From Watersipora subatra (Eukaryota; Bryozoa; Gymnolaemata; Cheilostomatida; Watersiporidae): DNA of 64,000 nucleotides. Positions 10,727 through 24,246 of this stretch are shown in pieces. The DNA is taken from the NCBI RefSeq assembly GCF_963576615.1, contig NC_088715.1, forward strand, positions 62,569,481 to 62,633,480. Direction: 5' to 3'. The position numbers were made by a program, and so were the translations under genes. Within the stretch, counting starts at the first letter, position 1. Each line of letters begins with the position of its first letter. The notes below the pieces were generated by a model that saw nothing but the letters and a program-made list of their open reading frames with translations, had not been told where the DNA came from and did no database searches.

Positions 10727-11307
10727 ACAAATGATTTTAACAACCTTTTCAATCATTTTATAAAATTGATCGAAAGTTTGAGTAGGTGTATCTTTACTGT
10801 TGCTCAACATGTCTGGAAAAACCACTGCTCCACTGTCTACCAACCGCTAACCCTGCTTTTGTTAGTTTTAGTAAAATATTTAACACTTTTTTAAACATTC
10901 AAAACTAGTAGTTGCTCACCCTTTATATTTTCGAATGTTGTTTTTAACGAAGTCAAGCAGAAAAAGCAACTCGGGCAAAACTCTGATCAAGTGGATTCAA
11001 TATAAACTGACTGTATACTCATTATTTTTAAATCAAAAAATGAGTTCGGCTGTTTTAAATTAAAAAAATCGATAAATTTTGAAAATAAATTTATTACATC
11101 AGTTTTCCATATATAAACTTGTTGATGAACTACTTGAAAGTTTCAGTACTTTTTGTAAACTTTTAGTTTTAATTGCAATCAAATAAGATTACACTTTTTC
11201 GTTCGATGAGAACTTATCGATTTATAGTTAAACAAGGGTGATCTTGTAACAATTCTTTATAAGTTTAAGGTTAAATTCAAACAAGTAATACAGAGTTTTT
11301 AGCATCC

Positions 11308-11380
11308 GGCCTTGTGGCCCAATGGATAAGGCGTCTGACTACGAATCAGAAGATTGTGGGTTAGAGTCCCATCAAGGTCA
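11308..11380 (+). tRNA. tRNA-Arg(ACG), T-loop variant
   Basis: Same as 486 (T loop TTAGAGT) at +10,822 bp. Confidence 0.8.
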
Positions 11381-12001
11381 ATATGTCATGTTTTGTGTTG
11401 ATAAAAGAATAATTAGTACTTACAATAATGATATCGACGCATGGATTTTTGAGATTTAACAGCTCAAATTGTAAAACTTAAACTCTTTAAATTAAAAGGA
11501 ATAGAATAAATTATTGAAATGTATGGTTTTAACAGCTGTCGAAACAATTACATTCAGTATCATATTATTTAACTGAGTATGATAGATAAAGGTAAGCTTG
11601 TAGATGCAAATTATTTTAAGAACATGTCAGAACCAAAACCAAACAGTTTTGAAAATTTATGTAATCCAGTTATGTTTTGAATAGAAAAAAGTTATAATTC
11701 CTGCATAACTTTGGAGGTCCTACAATTAGTATTTCTGGCTCTGAATAAACAAAAAATTATCCATGCCAAAATATAGTTTACCTAATTGGTGTGTTTTCAA
11801 AATCAGCGTGACATAGTTTTAATATTGCTATTTCTGAAGTTATAAAGCATTTCAAGTCTTCGAAAATAAATGAATGGTGAATTTACAAAAAAGTATTTTC
11901 CTTTGCGTGTTTTAGCTTACTAACTAATGATGTTGTGTTGATTGTTTTCAAATTTTTTTTTAGGACCGAGATTATAAAAGCTCATGATGTTATGTGTATC
12001 C

Positions 12002-12074
12002 GGCTCTGTGGCCTAATGGATAAGGCGTCTGACTTCGAATCAGAAGATTGTGGGTTCGAGTCCCATCAGAGTCA
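12002..12074 (+). tRNA. tRNA-Arg(UCG), canonical
   Basis: Copy B partner of 1180; consensus throughout. Confidence 0.96.
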
Positions 12075-12655
12075 ACAGATCATTTTAACAACCTTTTCTA
12101 TCATTTTATAAAATTGATCGAAAGTTTGAGTAGGTATATCTTCACTGTTGCTCAACATGTCTGGAAAAATCACTGCTCCACTGTCTACCAACCAATAACC
12201 CTGCTTTTGTTAGTTTTAGTAAAATATTTAACACTTTTTTAAACATTCAAAACTAGTAGTTGCTCACCCTTTATATTTTCGAATGTTGTTTTTAACGAAG
12301 TCAAGCAGAAAAAGCAACTCGGGCAAAACTCTGATTAGGTGGATTCAATATAAACTGACTGTATACTCATAATTTTTAAATCAAAAAATTAGTTTGGCTG
12401 TTTTACATTCGAGAAATCGATAAAGTAAAAAAAACAAGTTATTACATTACTTTTCCATATATATACTTGTTAATGAACTACTTGAAAGTTTCAGTACTTT
12501 TTGTAAACTTTTAGTTTTAATTGCAATCAAATAAGACTACACTTTCTGGTTCGATGAGAATTTATCGCTTTATAGTTAAACCACAGTGATCTTGTAACAA
12601 AACTTCATAAGTTTAAGGTTAAATTCAAACCAATAATACAATATTTTCAGCATCT

Positions 12656-12728
12656 GGCCTTGTGACCCAATGGAAAAGGCATTTGACTACGAATCAGAAA
12701 TTTGTGGTCTCGAGCCCCATCAAGGTCA
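12656..12728 (+). tRNA. tRNA-Arg(ACG)-like, weak D and T arms
   Basis: Copy B partner of 1834, with the same A10, T53 and C54 changes. Confidence 0.7.
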
Positions 12729-13349
12729 ATATGTCATGTTTTGTGTCGATAAAAGAGTAATTAGTACTTACAATAATGATATCGTCACATGAATTTTTGA
12801 GATTTAACAGCTCAAATTGTAAAACTTAAACTCTTTAAATTAAAAGAAATAGAATAATTTACTGAAATGGATGGTTTTAACAACTGTCGAAACAATTACA
12901 ACCAGTGTTATATTATTTAACCGAATATAATAGATAAATGTAAGCTTCTAGATGCAAAATATCTTAAGAACGTGTCAGAACAAAAACAAAAACGTTTTGA
13001 AAAAAGTGTGTAATCCAGTTATGTATTGAAGAGAAAAAGTAATAATTCCTACAAAACTTTGGATGTCTTAGATTTAGTATTTCTAGCTCTGAATAAACAA
13101 AAAGTTATCCATGTCAAAATATAGTTTACCTAATTGGTGTGTTTTCAAAATCAGCGTCACATAGTTTTAATATTGCTATTTCTGAAGTTATGAAGCATTT
13201 CAAGTCTTCGAAAATAAATGAATGGTGAATTTACAAAAAAGTATTTTACTTTGCGTGTTTTAGCTTACTAACTAATGATGTTGTGCTGATTGTTTTCAAG
13301 TTTTTTTTTAGGACCGACATTATAAAAGCTCATGATTGTATGTGTATCC

Positions 13350-13422
13350 GGTTCTGTGGCCTAATGGATAAGGCGTCTGACTTCGAATCAGAAGATTGTG
13401 GGTTCGAGTCCCATCAAGGTCA
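13350..13422 (+). tRNA. Chimeric tRNA-Arg(UCG)
   Basis: Copy B partner of 2528: UCG-type 5' side, ACG-type 3' acceptor strand and flank. Confidence 0.9.
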
Positions 13423-14044
13423 ATATGTCATGTTTTGTGTTGATAAAAGAGTACTTAGTACTTACAATAATGATATCGACGCATAGATTTTTTAGATTTA
13501 ACAGCTCAAATTGTAAAACTTAAAAATTTCAAATTAAAAGAAATAGAATAATTTACTGAAACGTATGGTTTTAACAACTGTCGAAACAATTACGACCAGT
13601 GTTATATTATTTAACCGAATATAATAGATAAATGTAAGCTTCTAGATGCAAATTATTTTAAGAACGTGTCAGAACAAAAACAAAAATGTTTTGGAAAAAG
13701 TGTGTAACCCAGTGATGTATTGAAGAGAAAAAGTTATGATTCCTACAAAACTTTGGATGTCTCAGATTTAGTATTTCTAGCTCTGATTAAACAAAAAGTT
13801 ATCTATGTCAAAATACAGTTTACCTATTTGGTGTGTTTTCAAAATCAGCGTGACATAGTTTTAATATTGCTATTTCTGAAGTTATAAAGCATTTCAAGTC
13901 TTCGAAAATAAATGAATGGTGAATTTACAAAGAAGTATTTTACTTTGCGTGTTTTAGCTTACTAGCTAATGATGTTGTGTTGATTGTTTTCAAGTTTTTT
14001 CTTTAGGACCGACATTATAAAAGCTCATGATTTTATGTGTATCC

Positions 14045-14117
14045 GGTTCTGTCGCTTAATGGATAAGGCGTCTGACTTCGAATCAGAAAATTGTGGGTTC
14101 GAGTCCCATCAAGGTCA
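14045..14117 (+). tRNA. Chimeric tRNA-Arg(UCG)
   Basis: Copy B partner of 3223, same GCTT D strand. Confidence 0.9.
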
Positions 14118-14738
14118 ATACGTCATGTTTTGTGTTGATAAAAGAGTAGTTAGTACTTACAATAATGATATCGACGCATGGTTTTTTGAGATTTAACAGC
14201 TCAAATTGTAAAACTTAAACTCTTTAAATTAAAAGAAATAGAATAAATTATTGAAATGGATGGTTTTAACAGCTGTCCAAACAATTACATTCAGTATCAT
14301 ATTATTTAACCGAGTATGATAGATAAATGTAAGCTTGTAGGTGCAAATTATTTTAAGAACATGTCAGAACCATAACCAAACAGTTTTGAAAATGTATGTA
14401 ATCCAGTTATGTTTTGAATAGAAAAAAGTTATAACTCCTACATAACTTTGGAGGTCTTACAACTAGTTTTTCTAGCTCTGAATAAACAAAAAGTTATCTA
14501 TGTCAAAATATAGTTTACCTATTTGGTGTGTTTTCAAAATCAGTGTGACATAGTTTTAATACTGCTATTTCTGAAGTTATAAAGCATTTCAAATTTTCGA
14601 AAATAAATGAATGGTGAATCTACAAAAAAGTATTTTACTTTGCGTGTTTTAGCTTACTAGCTAATGATGTTCTGTTGATTGTTTTCAAATTTTTTTTTAG
14701 GACCAAGATTATAAAAGCTCATGATGTTATGTGTATCC

Positions 14739-14811
14739 GGCTCTGTCGCTTAATGGATAAGGCGTCTGACTTCGAATCAGAAAATTGTGGGTTCGAGTCC
14801 CATCAGAATCA
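14739..14811 (+). tRNA. tRNA-Arg(UCG), acceptor variant
   Basis: Copy B partner of 3917 (CAGAATC 3' strand). Confidence 0.85.
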
Positions 14812-15392
14812 ACACATCATTTTAACAACCTTTTCAATCATTTTAAAAAACTAATCGAAAGGTTGAGCAGGTATATCGTTATTGTTGCCCAACGTGCCTG
14901 GAAAAACCACCGCTCCACTGTCTACCAACCAATAACCCTGCTTTTGTTAGTTTTAGTAAAATTTTTAACACGTTTTTAAACATTCAAAACTAGTAGTTGC
15001 TCACCCTTTATATTTTCGAATGTTGTTTTTAACGAAGTCAAGCAGAAAAAGCAACTCGGGCAAAACTCTGACTAGGTGTATTCAATATAAGCTGATTGTA
15101 TACTCATAATCTTTGAATAAAGAAATGAGTTCGACTGTTTTAAATTAAAAAAATCGATAAATTTAAAAAATAAATTTATTACATCGGTTTTCCATATATA
15201 AACTTGTTAATGAACTATTTGAAAGATTCAGTACTTTTTGTAAACTTTTAGTTTTAATTGCAATCAAATAAGATTACACTTTTTGGTTCGATGAGAACTT
15301 ATCGATTTATAGTTAAACCACAGTGATCTTGTAACAAAACTTCATAAGTTTAAGGTTAAATTCAAACCAATAATACAATATTTTCAGCATCT

Positions 15393-15465
15393 GGCCTTGT
15401 GACCCAATGGAAAAGGCATTTGACTACGAATCAGAAGTTTGTGGTTTCGAGCCCCATCAAGGTCA
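15393..15465 (+). tRNA. tRNA-Arg(ACG)-like, weak D arm
   Basis: Copy B partner of 4571. Confidence 0.7.
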
Positions 15466-16089
15466 ATATGTCATGTTTTGTGTCGATAAAAGAGTAATTA
15501 GTACTTACAATATTGATATCGTCACATGGATTTTTGAGATTTAACAGCTCAAATTGTAAAACTTAAACTCTTTAAATTAAAAGGACTAGAATAAAGTATT
15601 GAAATGGATGGTTTTAACAGCTGTCGAAACAATTAAATTCAGTATCATATTATTTAACTGAGTATGATAGTTAAATGTAAGCTTGTAGATGCAAATTATT
15701 TTAAGAACATGTCAGAACAAAAACCAAAAAGTTTTGAAAAAGTATGTAATCCAGTTATGTATTGAATAGAAAAAAGTTATAATTTCTACATAACTTTGGA
15801 GGTCTTACAATTAGTATTTCTAGCTCTGAATAAACAAAAAGTTATTCTTGTCAAATTATTGTTGTACATGTTTGGTGTGTTTTCAAGGTCAGCGTGACAA
15901 AGTTTTAATAATGCTATTTCTGAAGTTATAAAGCATTTCAAGTCTTTGAAAATAAATGAATGGTGAATTTACAAAAAAAGTAGTTTACTTTGCGTGTTTT
16001 AGCTTACTAACTAATGAGGTTGTGCTGATTGTTTTCAAGTTTTTTCTTTAGGACCGAGATTATAAAAGCTCATAATGTTATGTGTATCC

Positions 16090-16162
16090 GGCTCTGTGGC
16101 CTAATGGATAAGGCGTCTGACTTCGAATCAGAAGATTGTGGGCTCGAGTCCCATCAGAGTCA
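16090..16162 (+). tRNA. tRNA-Arg(UCG), T54C
   Basis: Copy B partner of 5268. Confidence 0.85.
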
Positions 16163-16743
16163 ACAGATGATTTTAACAACCTTTTCAATCATTTTATAAA
16201 ATTGATCGAAAGTTTGAGTAGGTGTATCTTTACTGTTGCTCAACTTGTCTGGAAAAACCACTGCTCCACTGTCTACCAACCGCTAATTCTGCTTTTGTTA
16301 GTTTTAGTAAAATATTTAACACTTTTTTAAACATTCAAAACTAGTAGTTGCTCACCCTTTATATTTTCGAATGTTGTTTTTAACAAAGTCAAGCAGAAAA
16401 AGCAACTCGAAGAAAACTCTGATTAGGTGGATTCAATATAAACTGACTGTATACTCATAACTTTTAAATCAGAAAATGAGTTCGGCTGTTTTACATTCAA
16501 GAAATCGATAAATTAAAAAAAACAAAATATTTCATTACTTTTCCATATAGAAACTTGTTAATGAACTACTTGAAAGTTTCAGTACTTTTTGTAAACTTTT
16601 AGTTTTAATTGCAATCAAATAAGATTACACTTTCTGGTTCGATGAGAACTTATCGATTTATAGTTAAACAACGGTGATCTTGTAACAATTCTTCATAAGT
16701 TTAAGGTTAAATTCAAACAAGTAATACAGAGTTTTTAGCATCC

Positions 16744-16816
16744 GGCCTTGTGGCCCAATGGATAAGGCGTCTGATTATGAATCAGAAGATTGTGGTTTCA
16801 AGTCCCATCAAGGTCA
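16744..16816 (+). tRNA. ACG-type tRNA body with ATG anticodon
   Basis: Copy B partner of 5922 (TTATGAA loop, altered T arm). Confidence 0.75.
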
Positions 16817-17429
16817 TGTTTTGTGTTGATAAAAGAGTAGTTAGTACTTACAATAATGATATCGACGCATGGATTTTTGAGATTTAACAGCTCAAATTGT
16901 AAAACTTAAACTCTTTAAATTAAAAGGAATAGAATAATTTATTGAAATGTATGGTTTTAACAGCTGTCGAAACAACCACACTGAGTGTTATATTATTTAA
17001 CTTAATATAATAGATAAATGTTAGCTTCTAGATGCAAAATATCTTAAGAACGTGTCAGAACAAAAACAAAAATGTTTTGAAAAAAGTGTGTAATCCAGTT
17101 ATGTATTGAAGAGAAAAAGTAATAATTCTTACAAAACTTTGGATGTCTTAGATTTAGTATTTCTAGCTCTGAATAAACAAAAAGTTATCCATGTCAAAAT
17201 ATAGTTTACCTAATTGGTGTGTTTTCAAAATCAGCGTGACATAGTTTTAATATTGCTATTTCTGAAGTTATAAAGCATTTCAAGTCTTCAAAAATAAATG
17301 AATGGTGAATTTACAAAAAAGTATTTTACTTTGCGTGTTTTAGCTTACTAGCTAATGATGTTCTGTTGATTGTTTTCAAATTTTTTTTTAGGACCAAGAT
17401 TATAAAAGCTCATGATGTTATGTGTATCC

Positions 17430-17502
17430 GGCTCTGTGGCCTAATGGATAAGGCGTCTGACTTCGAATCAGAAGATTGTGGGTTCGAGTCCCATCAGAGT
17501 CA
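17430..17502 (+). tRNA. tRNA-Arg(UCG), canonical
   Basis: Copy B partner of 6608. Confidence 0.96.
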
Positions 17503-18083
17503 ACAGATCATTTTAACAACCTTTTCAATCATTTTATAAAATTGATCGAAAGTTTGAGTAGGTGTATCTTTACTGTTGCTCAACATGTCTGGAAAAACCA
17601 CTGCTCCACTGTCTACCAACCAATAACCCTGCTTTTGTTAGTTTTAGTAAAATATTTAACACTTTTTTAAACATTCAAAACTAGTAGTTGCTCACCCTTT
17701 ATATTTTCGAATGTTGTTTTTAACGAAGTCAAGCAGAAAATGCAACTCGGGCAAAACTCTGACTTGGTGTATTCAATATAAACTGATTGTATACTCATAA
17801 TCTTTAAATAAAGAAATGAGTTCGACTGTTTTAAATTAAAAAAATCGATAAATTTAAAAAATAAATTTATTACATCAGTTTTCCATATATAAACTTGTTA
17901 ATGAACTTCTTGAAAGTTTCAGTACTTTTTGTAAACTTTAAGTTTTAATTGCAATCAAATAAGATTACACTTTTTGGTTCGATGAGAACTTATCGATTTA
18001 TAGTTAAACCACAGTGATCTTGTAACAAAACTTCATAAGTTTAAGGTTAAATTCAAACCAATAATACAATATTTTCAGCATCT

Positions 18084-18156
18084 GGCCTTGTGACCCAATG
18101 GAAAAGGCATTTGACTACGAATCAGAAATTTGTGGGTTCGAGCCCCATCAAGGTCA
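18084..18156 (+). tRNA. tRNA-Arg(ACG)-like, weak D arm
   Basis: Copy B partner of 7262. Confidence 0.75.
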
Positions 18157-18778
18157 ATATGTCATGTTTTGTGTCGATAAAAGAGTAATTAGTACTTACA
18201 ATATTGATATCGTCACATGGATTTTTGAGATTTAACAGCTCAAATTGTAAAACTTAAACTCTTTAAATTAAAAGGAATAGAATAATTTATTGAAATGGAT
18301 GGTTTTAACAGCCGTCGAAACAATTACATTCAGTATCATATTATTTAACTGAATATTATAGATAAATGTAAGCTTGTAGATCCAAATTATGTTAAGAACA
18401 TGTCAGAACAAAAACCAAAAAGTTTTGAAAAAGTATGTAATCCAGTTATGTATTGAATAGAAAAAAGTTATAATTCCTACATAACTTTGGAGGTCCTACA
18501 GTTAGTATTTCTAGCTCTGAATAAACAAAAAGTTATTCTTGTCAAATTATTGTTGTACATATTTGGTGTGTTTTTCAGGTCAGCGAGACAAAGTTTTAAT
18601 AATGCTATTTCTGAAGTTATAAAGCATTTCAAGTCTTTGAAAATAAATGAATGGTGAATTTACAAAAAAGTATTTTACTTTGCGTGTTTTAGCTTACTAA
18701 CTAATGATGTTGTGCTGATTGTTTTCAAGTTTTTTTTTAGGACTGAGATTATAAAAGCTCTTGATGTTATGTGTATCC

Positions 18779-18851
18779 GGCTCTGTAGCCTAATGGATAA
18801 GGCGTTTGACTTTGAATCAGAAGATTGTGGGTTCGAGTCCCATCAGAGTCA
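18779..18851 (+). tRNA. UCG-type tRNA body with TTG anticodon
   Basis: Copy B partner of 7957, including G9A. Confidence 0.8.
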
Positions 18852-19432
18852 ACAAATGATTTTAACAACCTTTTCAATCATTTTATAAAATTGATCGAAA
18901 GTTTGAGTAGGTGTATCTTTACTGTTGCTCAACATGTCTGGAAAAACCACTGCTCCACTGTCTACCAACCAATAACCCTGCTTTTGTTAGTTTTAGTAAA
19001 ATATTTAACACTTTTATAAACATTCAAAACTAGTAGTTGCTCACCCTTTATATTTTCGAATGTTGTTTTTAACGAAGTCAAGCAGAAAAAGCAACTCGGG
19101 CAAAACTCTGATCAAGTGGATTCAATATAAACTGACTGTATACTCATTATTTTTAAATCAAAAAATGAGTTCGGCTGTTTTAAATTAAAAAAATCGATAA
19201 ATTTTGAAAATAAATTTATTACATCAGTTTTCCATATATAAACTTGTTGATGAACTACTTGAAAGTTTCAGTACTTTTTGTAAACTTTTAGTTTTAATTG
19301 CAATCAAATAAGATTACACTTTTTCGTTCGATGAGAACTTATCGATTTATAGTTAAACAAGGGTGATCTTGTAACAATTCTTTATAAGTTTAAGGTTAAA
19401 TTCAAACAAGTAATACAGAGTTTTTAGCATCC

Positions 19433-19505
19433 GGCCTTGTGGCCCAATGGATAAGGCGTCTGACTACGAATCAGAAGATTGTGGGTTAGAGTCCCATCAA
19501 GGTCA
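19433..19505 (+). tRNA. tRNA-Arg(ACG), T-loop variant
   Basis: Copy B partner of 8611, but with the ACG anticodon and an unmutated anticodon stem; T loop TTAGAGT. Confidence 0.8.
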
Positions 19506-20126
19506 ATATGTCATGTTTTGTGTTGATAAAAGAATAATTAGTACTTACAATAATGATATCGACGCATGGATTTTTGAGATTTAACAGCTCAAATTGTAAA
19601 ACTTAAACTCTTTAAATTAAAAGGAATAGAATAAATTATTGAAATGTATGGTTTTAACAGCTGTCGAAACAATTACATTCAGTATCATATTATTTAACTG
19701 AGTATGATAGATAAAGGTAAGCTTGTAGATGCAAATTATTTTAAGAACATGTCAGAACCAAAACCAAACAGTTTTGAAAATTTATGTAATCCAGTTATGT
19801 TTTGAATAGAAAAAAGTTATAATTCCTACATAACTTTGGAGGTCCTACAATTAGTATTTCTGGCTCTGAATAAACAAAAAATTATCCATGCCAAAATATA
19901 GTTTACCTAATTGGTGTGTTTTCAAAATCAGCGTGACATAGTTTTAATATTGCTATTTCTGAAGTTATAAAGCATTTCAAGTCTTCGAAAATAAATGAAT
20001 GGTGAATTTACAAAAAAGTATTTTCCTTTGCGTGTTTTAGCTTACTAACTAATGATGTTGTGTTGATTGTTTTCAAATTTTTTTTTAGGACCGAGATTAT
20101 AAAAGCTCATGATGTTATGTGTATCC

Positions 20127-20199
20127 GGCTCTGTGGCCTAATGGATAATTCGTCTGACTTTGAATCAGAAGATTGTGGGTTCGAGTCACATCAGAGTCA
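20127..20199 (+). pseudogene. tRNA pseudogene, TTG anticodon
   Basis: Copy B partner of 9305: ATTC D strand and CACAT T strand. Confidence 0.8.
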
Positions 20200-20780
20200 A
20201 CAGATCATTTTAACAACCTTTTCTATCATTTTATAAAATTGATCGAAAGTTTGAGTAGGTATATCTTCACTGTTGCTCAACATGTCTGGAAAAATCACTG
20301 CTCCACTGTCTACCAACCAATAACCCTGCTTTTGTTAGTTTTAGTAAAATATTTAACACTTTTTTAAACATTCAAAACTAGTAGTTGCTCACCCTTTATA
20401 TTTTCGAATGTTGTTTTTAACGAAATCAAGCAGAAAATGCAACTCGGGCAAAACTCTGACTTGGTGTATTCAATATAAACTGATTGTATACTCATAATCT
20501 TTAAATAAAGAAATGAGTTCGACTGTTTTAAATTAAAAAAATCGATAAATTTAAAAAATAAATTTATTACATCAGTTTTCCATATATAAACTTGTTAATG
20601 AACTTCTTGAAAGTTTCAGTACTTTTTGTAAACTTTTAGTTTTAATTGCAATCAAATAAGATTACACTTTTTGGTTCGATGAGAACTTATCGATTTATAG
20701 TTAAACCACAGTGATCTTGTAACAAAACTTCATACGTTTAAGGTTAAATTCAAACCAATAATACAATATTTTCAGCATCT

Positions 20781-20853
20781 GGCCTTGTGACCCAATGGAA
20801 AAGGCATTTGACTACGAATCAGAAATTTGTGGGTTCGAGCCCCATCAAGGTCA
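20781..20853 (+). tRNA. tRNA-Arg(ACG)-like, weak D arm
   Basis: Copy B partner of 9959. Confidence 0.75.
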
Positions 20854-21475
20854 ATATGTCATGTTTTGTGTCGATAAAAGAGTAATTAGTACTTACAATA
20901 TTGATATCGTCACATGGAGTTTTGAGATTTAACAGCTCAAATTGTAAAACTTAAACTCTTTAAATTAAAAGGAATAGAATAATTTATTGAAATGGATGGT
21001 TTTAACAGCCGTCGAAACAATTACATTCAGTATCATATTATTTAACTGAATATTATAGATAAATGTAAGCTTGTAGATCCAAATTATGTTAAGAACATGT
21101 CAGAACAAAAACCAAAAAGTTTTGAAAAAGTATGTAATCCAGTTATGTATTGAATAGAAAAAAGTTATAATTCCTACATAACTTTGGAGGTCCTACAGTT
21201 AGTATTTCTAGCTCTGAATAAACAAAAAGTTATTCTTGTCAAATTATTGTTGTACATATTTGGTGTGTTTTTCAGGTCAGCGAGACAAAGTTTTAATAAT
21301 GCTATTTCTGAAGTTATAAAGCATTTCAAGTCTTTGAAAATAAATGAATGGTGAATTTACAAAAAAGTATTTTACTTTGCGTGTTTTAGCTTACTAACTA
21401 ATGATGTTGTGCTGATTGTTTTCAAGTTTTTTTTTAGGACTGAGATTATAAAAGCTCTTGATGTTATGTGTATCC

Positions 21476-21548
21476 GGCTCTGTGGCCTAATGGATAAGGC
21501 GTTTGACTTTGAATCAGAAGATTGTGGGTTCGAGTCCCATCAGAGTCA
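21476..21548 (+). tRNA. UCG-type tRNA body with TTG anticodon
   Basis: Copy B partner of 10654; structure intact apart from the anticodon change. Confidence 0.82.
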
Positions 21549-22129
21549 ACAAATGATTTTAACAACCTTTTCAATCATTTTATAAAATTGATCGAAAGTT
21601 TGAGTAGGTGTATCTTTACTGTTGCTCAACATGTCTGGAAAAACCACTGCTCCACTGTCTACCAACCGCTAACCCTGCTTTTGTTAGTTTTAGTAAAATA
21701 TTTAACACTTTTTTAAACATTCAAAACTAGTAGTTGCTCACCCTTTATATTTTCGAATGTTGTTTTTAACGAAGTCAAGCAGAAAAAGCAACTCGGGCAA
21801 AACTCTGATCAAGTGGATTCAATATAAACTGACTGTATACTCATTATTTTTAAATCAAAAAATGAGTTCGGCTGTTTTAAATTAAAAAAATCGATAAATT
21901 TTGAAAATAAATTTATTACATCAGTTTTCCATATATAAACTTGTTGATGAACTACTTGAAAGTTTCAGTACTTTTTGTAAACTTTTAGTTTTAATTGCAA
22001 TCAAATAAGATTACACTTTTTCGTTCGATGAGAACTTATCGATTTATAGTTAAACAAGGGTGATCTTGTAACAATTCTTTATAAGTTTAAGGTTAAATTC
22101 AAACAAGTAATACAGAGTTTTTAGCATCC

Positions 22130-22202
22130 GGCCTTGTGGCCCAATGGATAAGGCGTCTGACTACGAATCAGAAGATTGTGGGTTAGAGTCCCATCAAGGT
22201 CA
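22130..22202 (+). tRNA. tRNA-Arg(ACG), T-loop variant
   Basis: Third occurrence of the 486/11308 locus (+10,822); TTAGAGT loop. Confidence 0.8.
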
Positions 22203-22823
22203 ATATGTCATGTTTTGTGTTGATAAAAGAATAATTAGTACTTACAATAATGATATCGACGCATGGATTTTTGAGATTTAACAGCTCAAATTGTAAAACT
22301 TAAACTCTTTAAATTAAAAGGAATAGAATAAATTATTGAAATGTATGGTTTTAACAGCTGTCGAAACAATTACATTCAGTATCATATTATTTAACTGAGT
22401 ATGATAGATAAAGGTAAGCTTGTAGATGCAAATTATTTTAAGAACATGTCAGAACCAAAACCAAACAGTTTTGAAAATTTATGTAATCCAGTTATGTTTT
22501 GAATAGAAAAAAGTTATAATTCCTGCATAACTTTGGAGGTCCTACAATTAGTATTTCTGGCTCTGAATAAACAAAAAATTATCCATGCCAAAATATAGTT
22601 TACCTAATTGGTGTGTTTTCAAAATCAGCGTGACATAGTTTTAATATTGCTATTTCTGAAGTTATAAAGCATTTCAAGTCTTCGAAAATAAATGAATGGT
22701 GAATTTACAAAAAAGTATTTTCCTTTGCGTGTTTTAGCTTACTAACTAATGATGTTGTGTTGATTGTTTTCAAATTTTTTTTTAGGACCGAGATTATAAA
22801 AGCTCATGATGTTATGTGTATCC

Positions 22824-22896
22824 GGCTCTGTGGCCTAATGGATAATTCGTCTGACTTCGAATCAGAAGATTGTGGGTTCGAGTCACATCAGAGTCA
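22824..22896 (+). pseudogene. tRNA-Arg(UCG) pseudogene, broken D and T arms
   Basis: At the position of canonical 1180/12002 but carrying the ATTC D strand and CACAT T strand of the 9305 type, with anticodon TCG. This marks a switch of unit type in copy C and combines features of two subtypes. Confidence 0.8.
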
Positions 22897-23477
22897 ACAG
22901 ATCATTTTAACAACCTTTTCTATCATTTTATAAAATTGATCGAAAGTTTGAGTAGGTATATTTTCACTGTTGCTCAACATGTCTGGAAAAATCACTGCTC
23001 CACTGTCTACCAACCAATAACCCTGCTTTTGTTAGTTTTAGTAAAATATTTAACACTTTTTTAAACATTCAAAACTAGTAGTTGCTCACCCTTTATATTT
23101 TCGAATGTTGTTTTTAACGAAGTCAAGCAGAAAATGCAACTCGGGCAAAACTCTGACTTGGTGTATTCAATATAAACTGATTGTATACTCATAATCTTTA
23201 AATAAAGAAATGAGTTCGACTGTTTTAAATTAAAAAAATCGATAAATTTAAAAAATAAATTTATTACATCAGTTTTCTATATATAAACTTGTTAATGAAC
23301 TTCTTGAAAGTTTCAGTACATTTTGTAAACTTTTAGTTTTAATTGCAATCAAATAAGATTACACTTTTTGGTTCGATGAGAACTTATCGATTTATAGTTA
23401 AACCACAGTGATCTTGTAACAAAACTTCATACGTTTAAGGTTAAATTCAAACCAATAATACAATATTTTCAGCATCT

Positions 23478-23550
23478 GGCCTTGTGACCCAATGGAAAAG
23501 GCATTTGACTACGAATCAGAAATTTGTGGGTTCGAGCCCCATCAAGGTCA
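23478..23550 (+). tRNA. tRNA-Arg(ACG)-like, weak D arm
   Basis: A10 D-arm subfamily with intact T stem; 9959-like rather than 1834-like. Confidence 0.75.
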
Positions 23551-24173
23551 ATATGTCATGTTTTGTGTCGATAAAAGAGTAATTAGTACTTACAATATTG
23601 ATATCGTCACATGGATTTTTGAGATTTAACAGCTCAAATTGTAAAACTTAAACTCTTTAAATTAAAAGGAATAGAATAATTTATTGAAATGGATGGTTTT
23701 AACAGCCGTCGAAACAATTACATTCAGTATCATATTATTTAACTGAATATTATAGATAAATGTAAGCTTGTAGATCCAAACTATGTTAAGAACATGTCAG
23801 AACAAAAACCAAAAAGTTTTGAAAAAGTATCTAATCCAGTTATGTATTGAATAGAAAAAAGTTATAATTCCTACATTACTTTGGAGGTCTTACAATTAGT
23901 ATTTCTAGCTCTGAATAAACAAAAAGTTATTCTTGTCAAATTATTGTTGTACATATTTGGTGTGTTTTCAAGGTCAGCGTAAAGAAGTTTTAATAATGCT
24001 ATTTCTGAAGTTATAAAGCATTTCAAGTCTTTGAAAATAAATGAATGGTGAATTTACAAAAAAGTATTTTACTTTGCGTGTTTTAGCTTACTAGCTAATG
24101 ATGTTGTGTTGATTGTTTTCAAATTTTTTCTTTAGGACCGACATTATAAAAGCTCATGATGTTATGTGTATCC

Positions 24174-24246
24174 GGCTCTGTGGCCTAATGGATAAGGCGT
24201 CTGACTTTGAATCAGAAGATTGTGGGTTCGAGTCCCTTTAAGGTCA
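24174..24246 (+). pseudogene. Chimeric tRNA, TTG anticodon, damaged T stem
   Basis: UCG-type 5' side (GGCTCTG) and ACG-type 3' flank. The 3' end reads CCCTTTAAGGTC, which breaks the outer T stem and part of the acceptor stem. Anticodon loop CTTTGAA. Confidence 0.8.

Larger units (their letters stand above)
1..10822 (+). repeat. Higher-order repeat, copy A (10,822 bp)
   Basis: Every tRNA locus and its private mutations from the left edge recur exactly 10,822 bp downstream, for example 486 to 11308, 2528 to 13350, 5922 to 16744 and 9305 to 20127. Position 1 aligns base for base with 10,823. The copy covers 16 tRNA loci including two chimeras. The few visible differences from copy B include the anticodon at 8611 versus 19433 and one base near 615 versus 11,437. 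Confidence 0.95.
10823..21644 (+). repeat. Higher-order repeat, copy B (10,822 bp)
   Basis: Nearly identical to copy A in every unit I compared, with the same order of chimeric, anticodon-variant and D-arm-variant tRNAs. The near identity implies a recent block duplication of eight units, or an assembly duplication, which cannot be excluded from sequence alone. Confidence 0.95.
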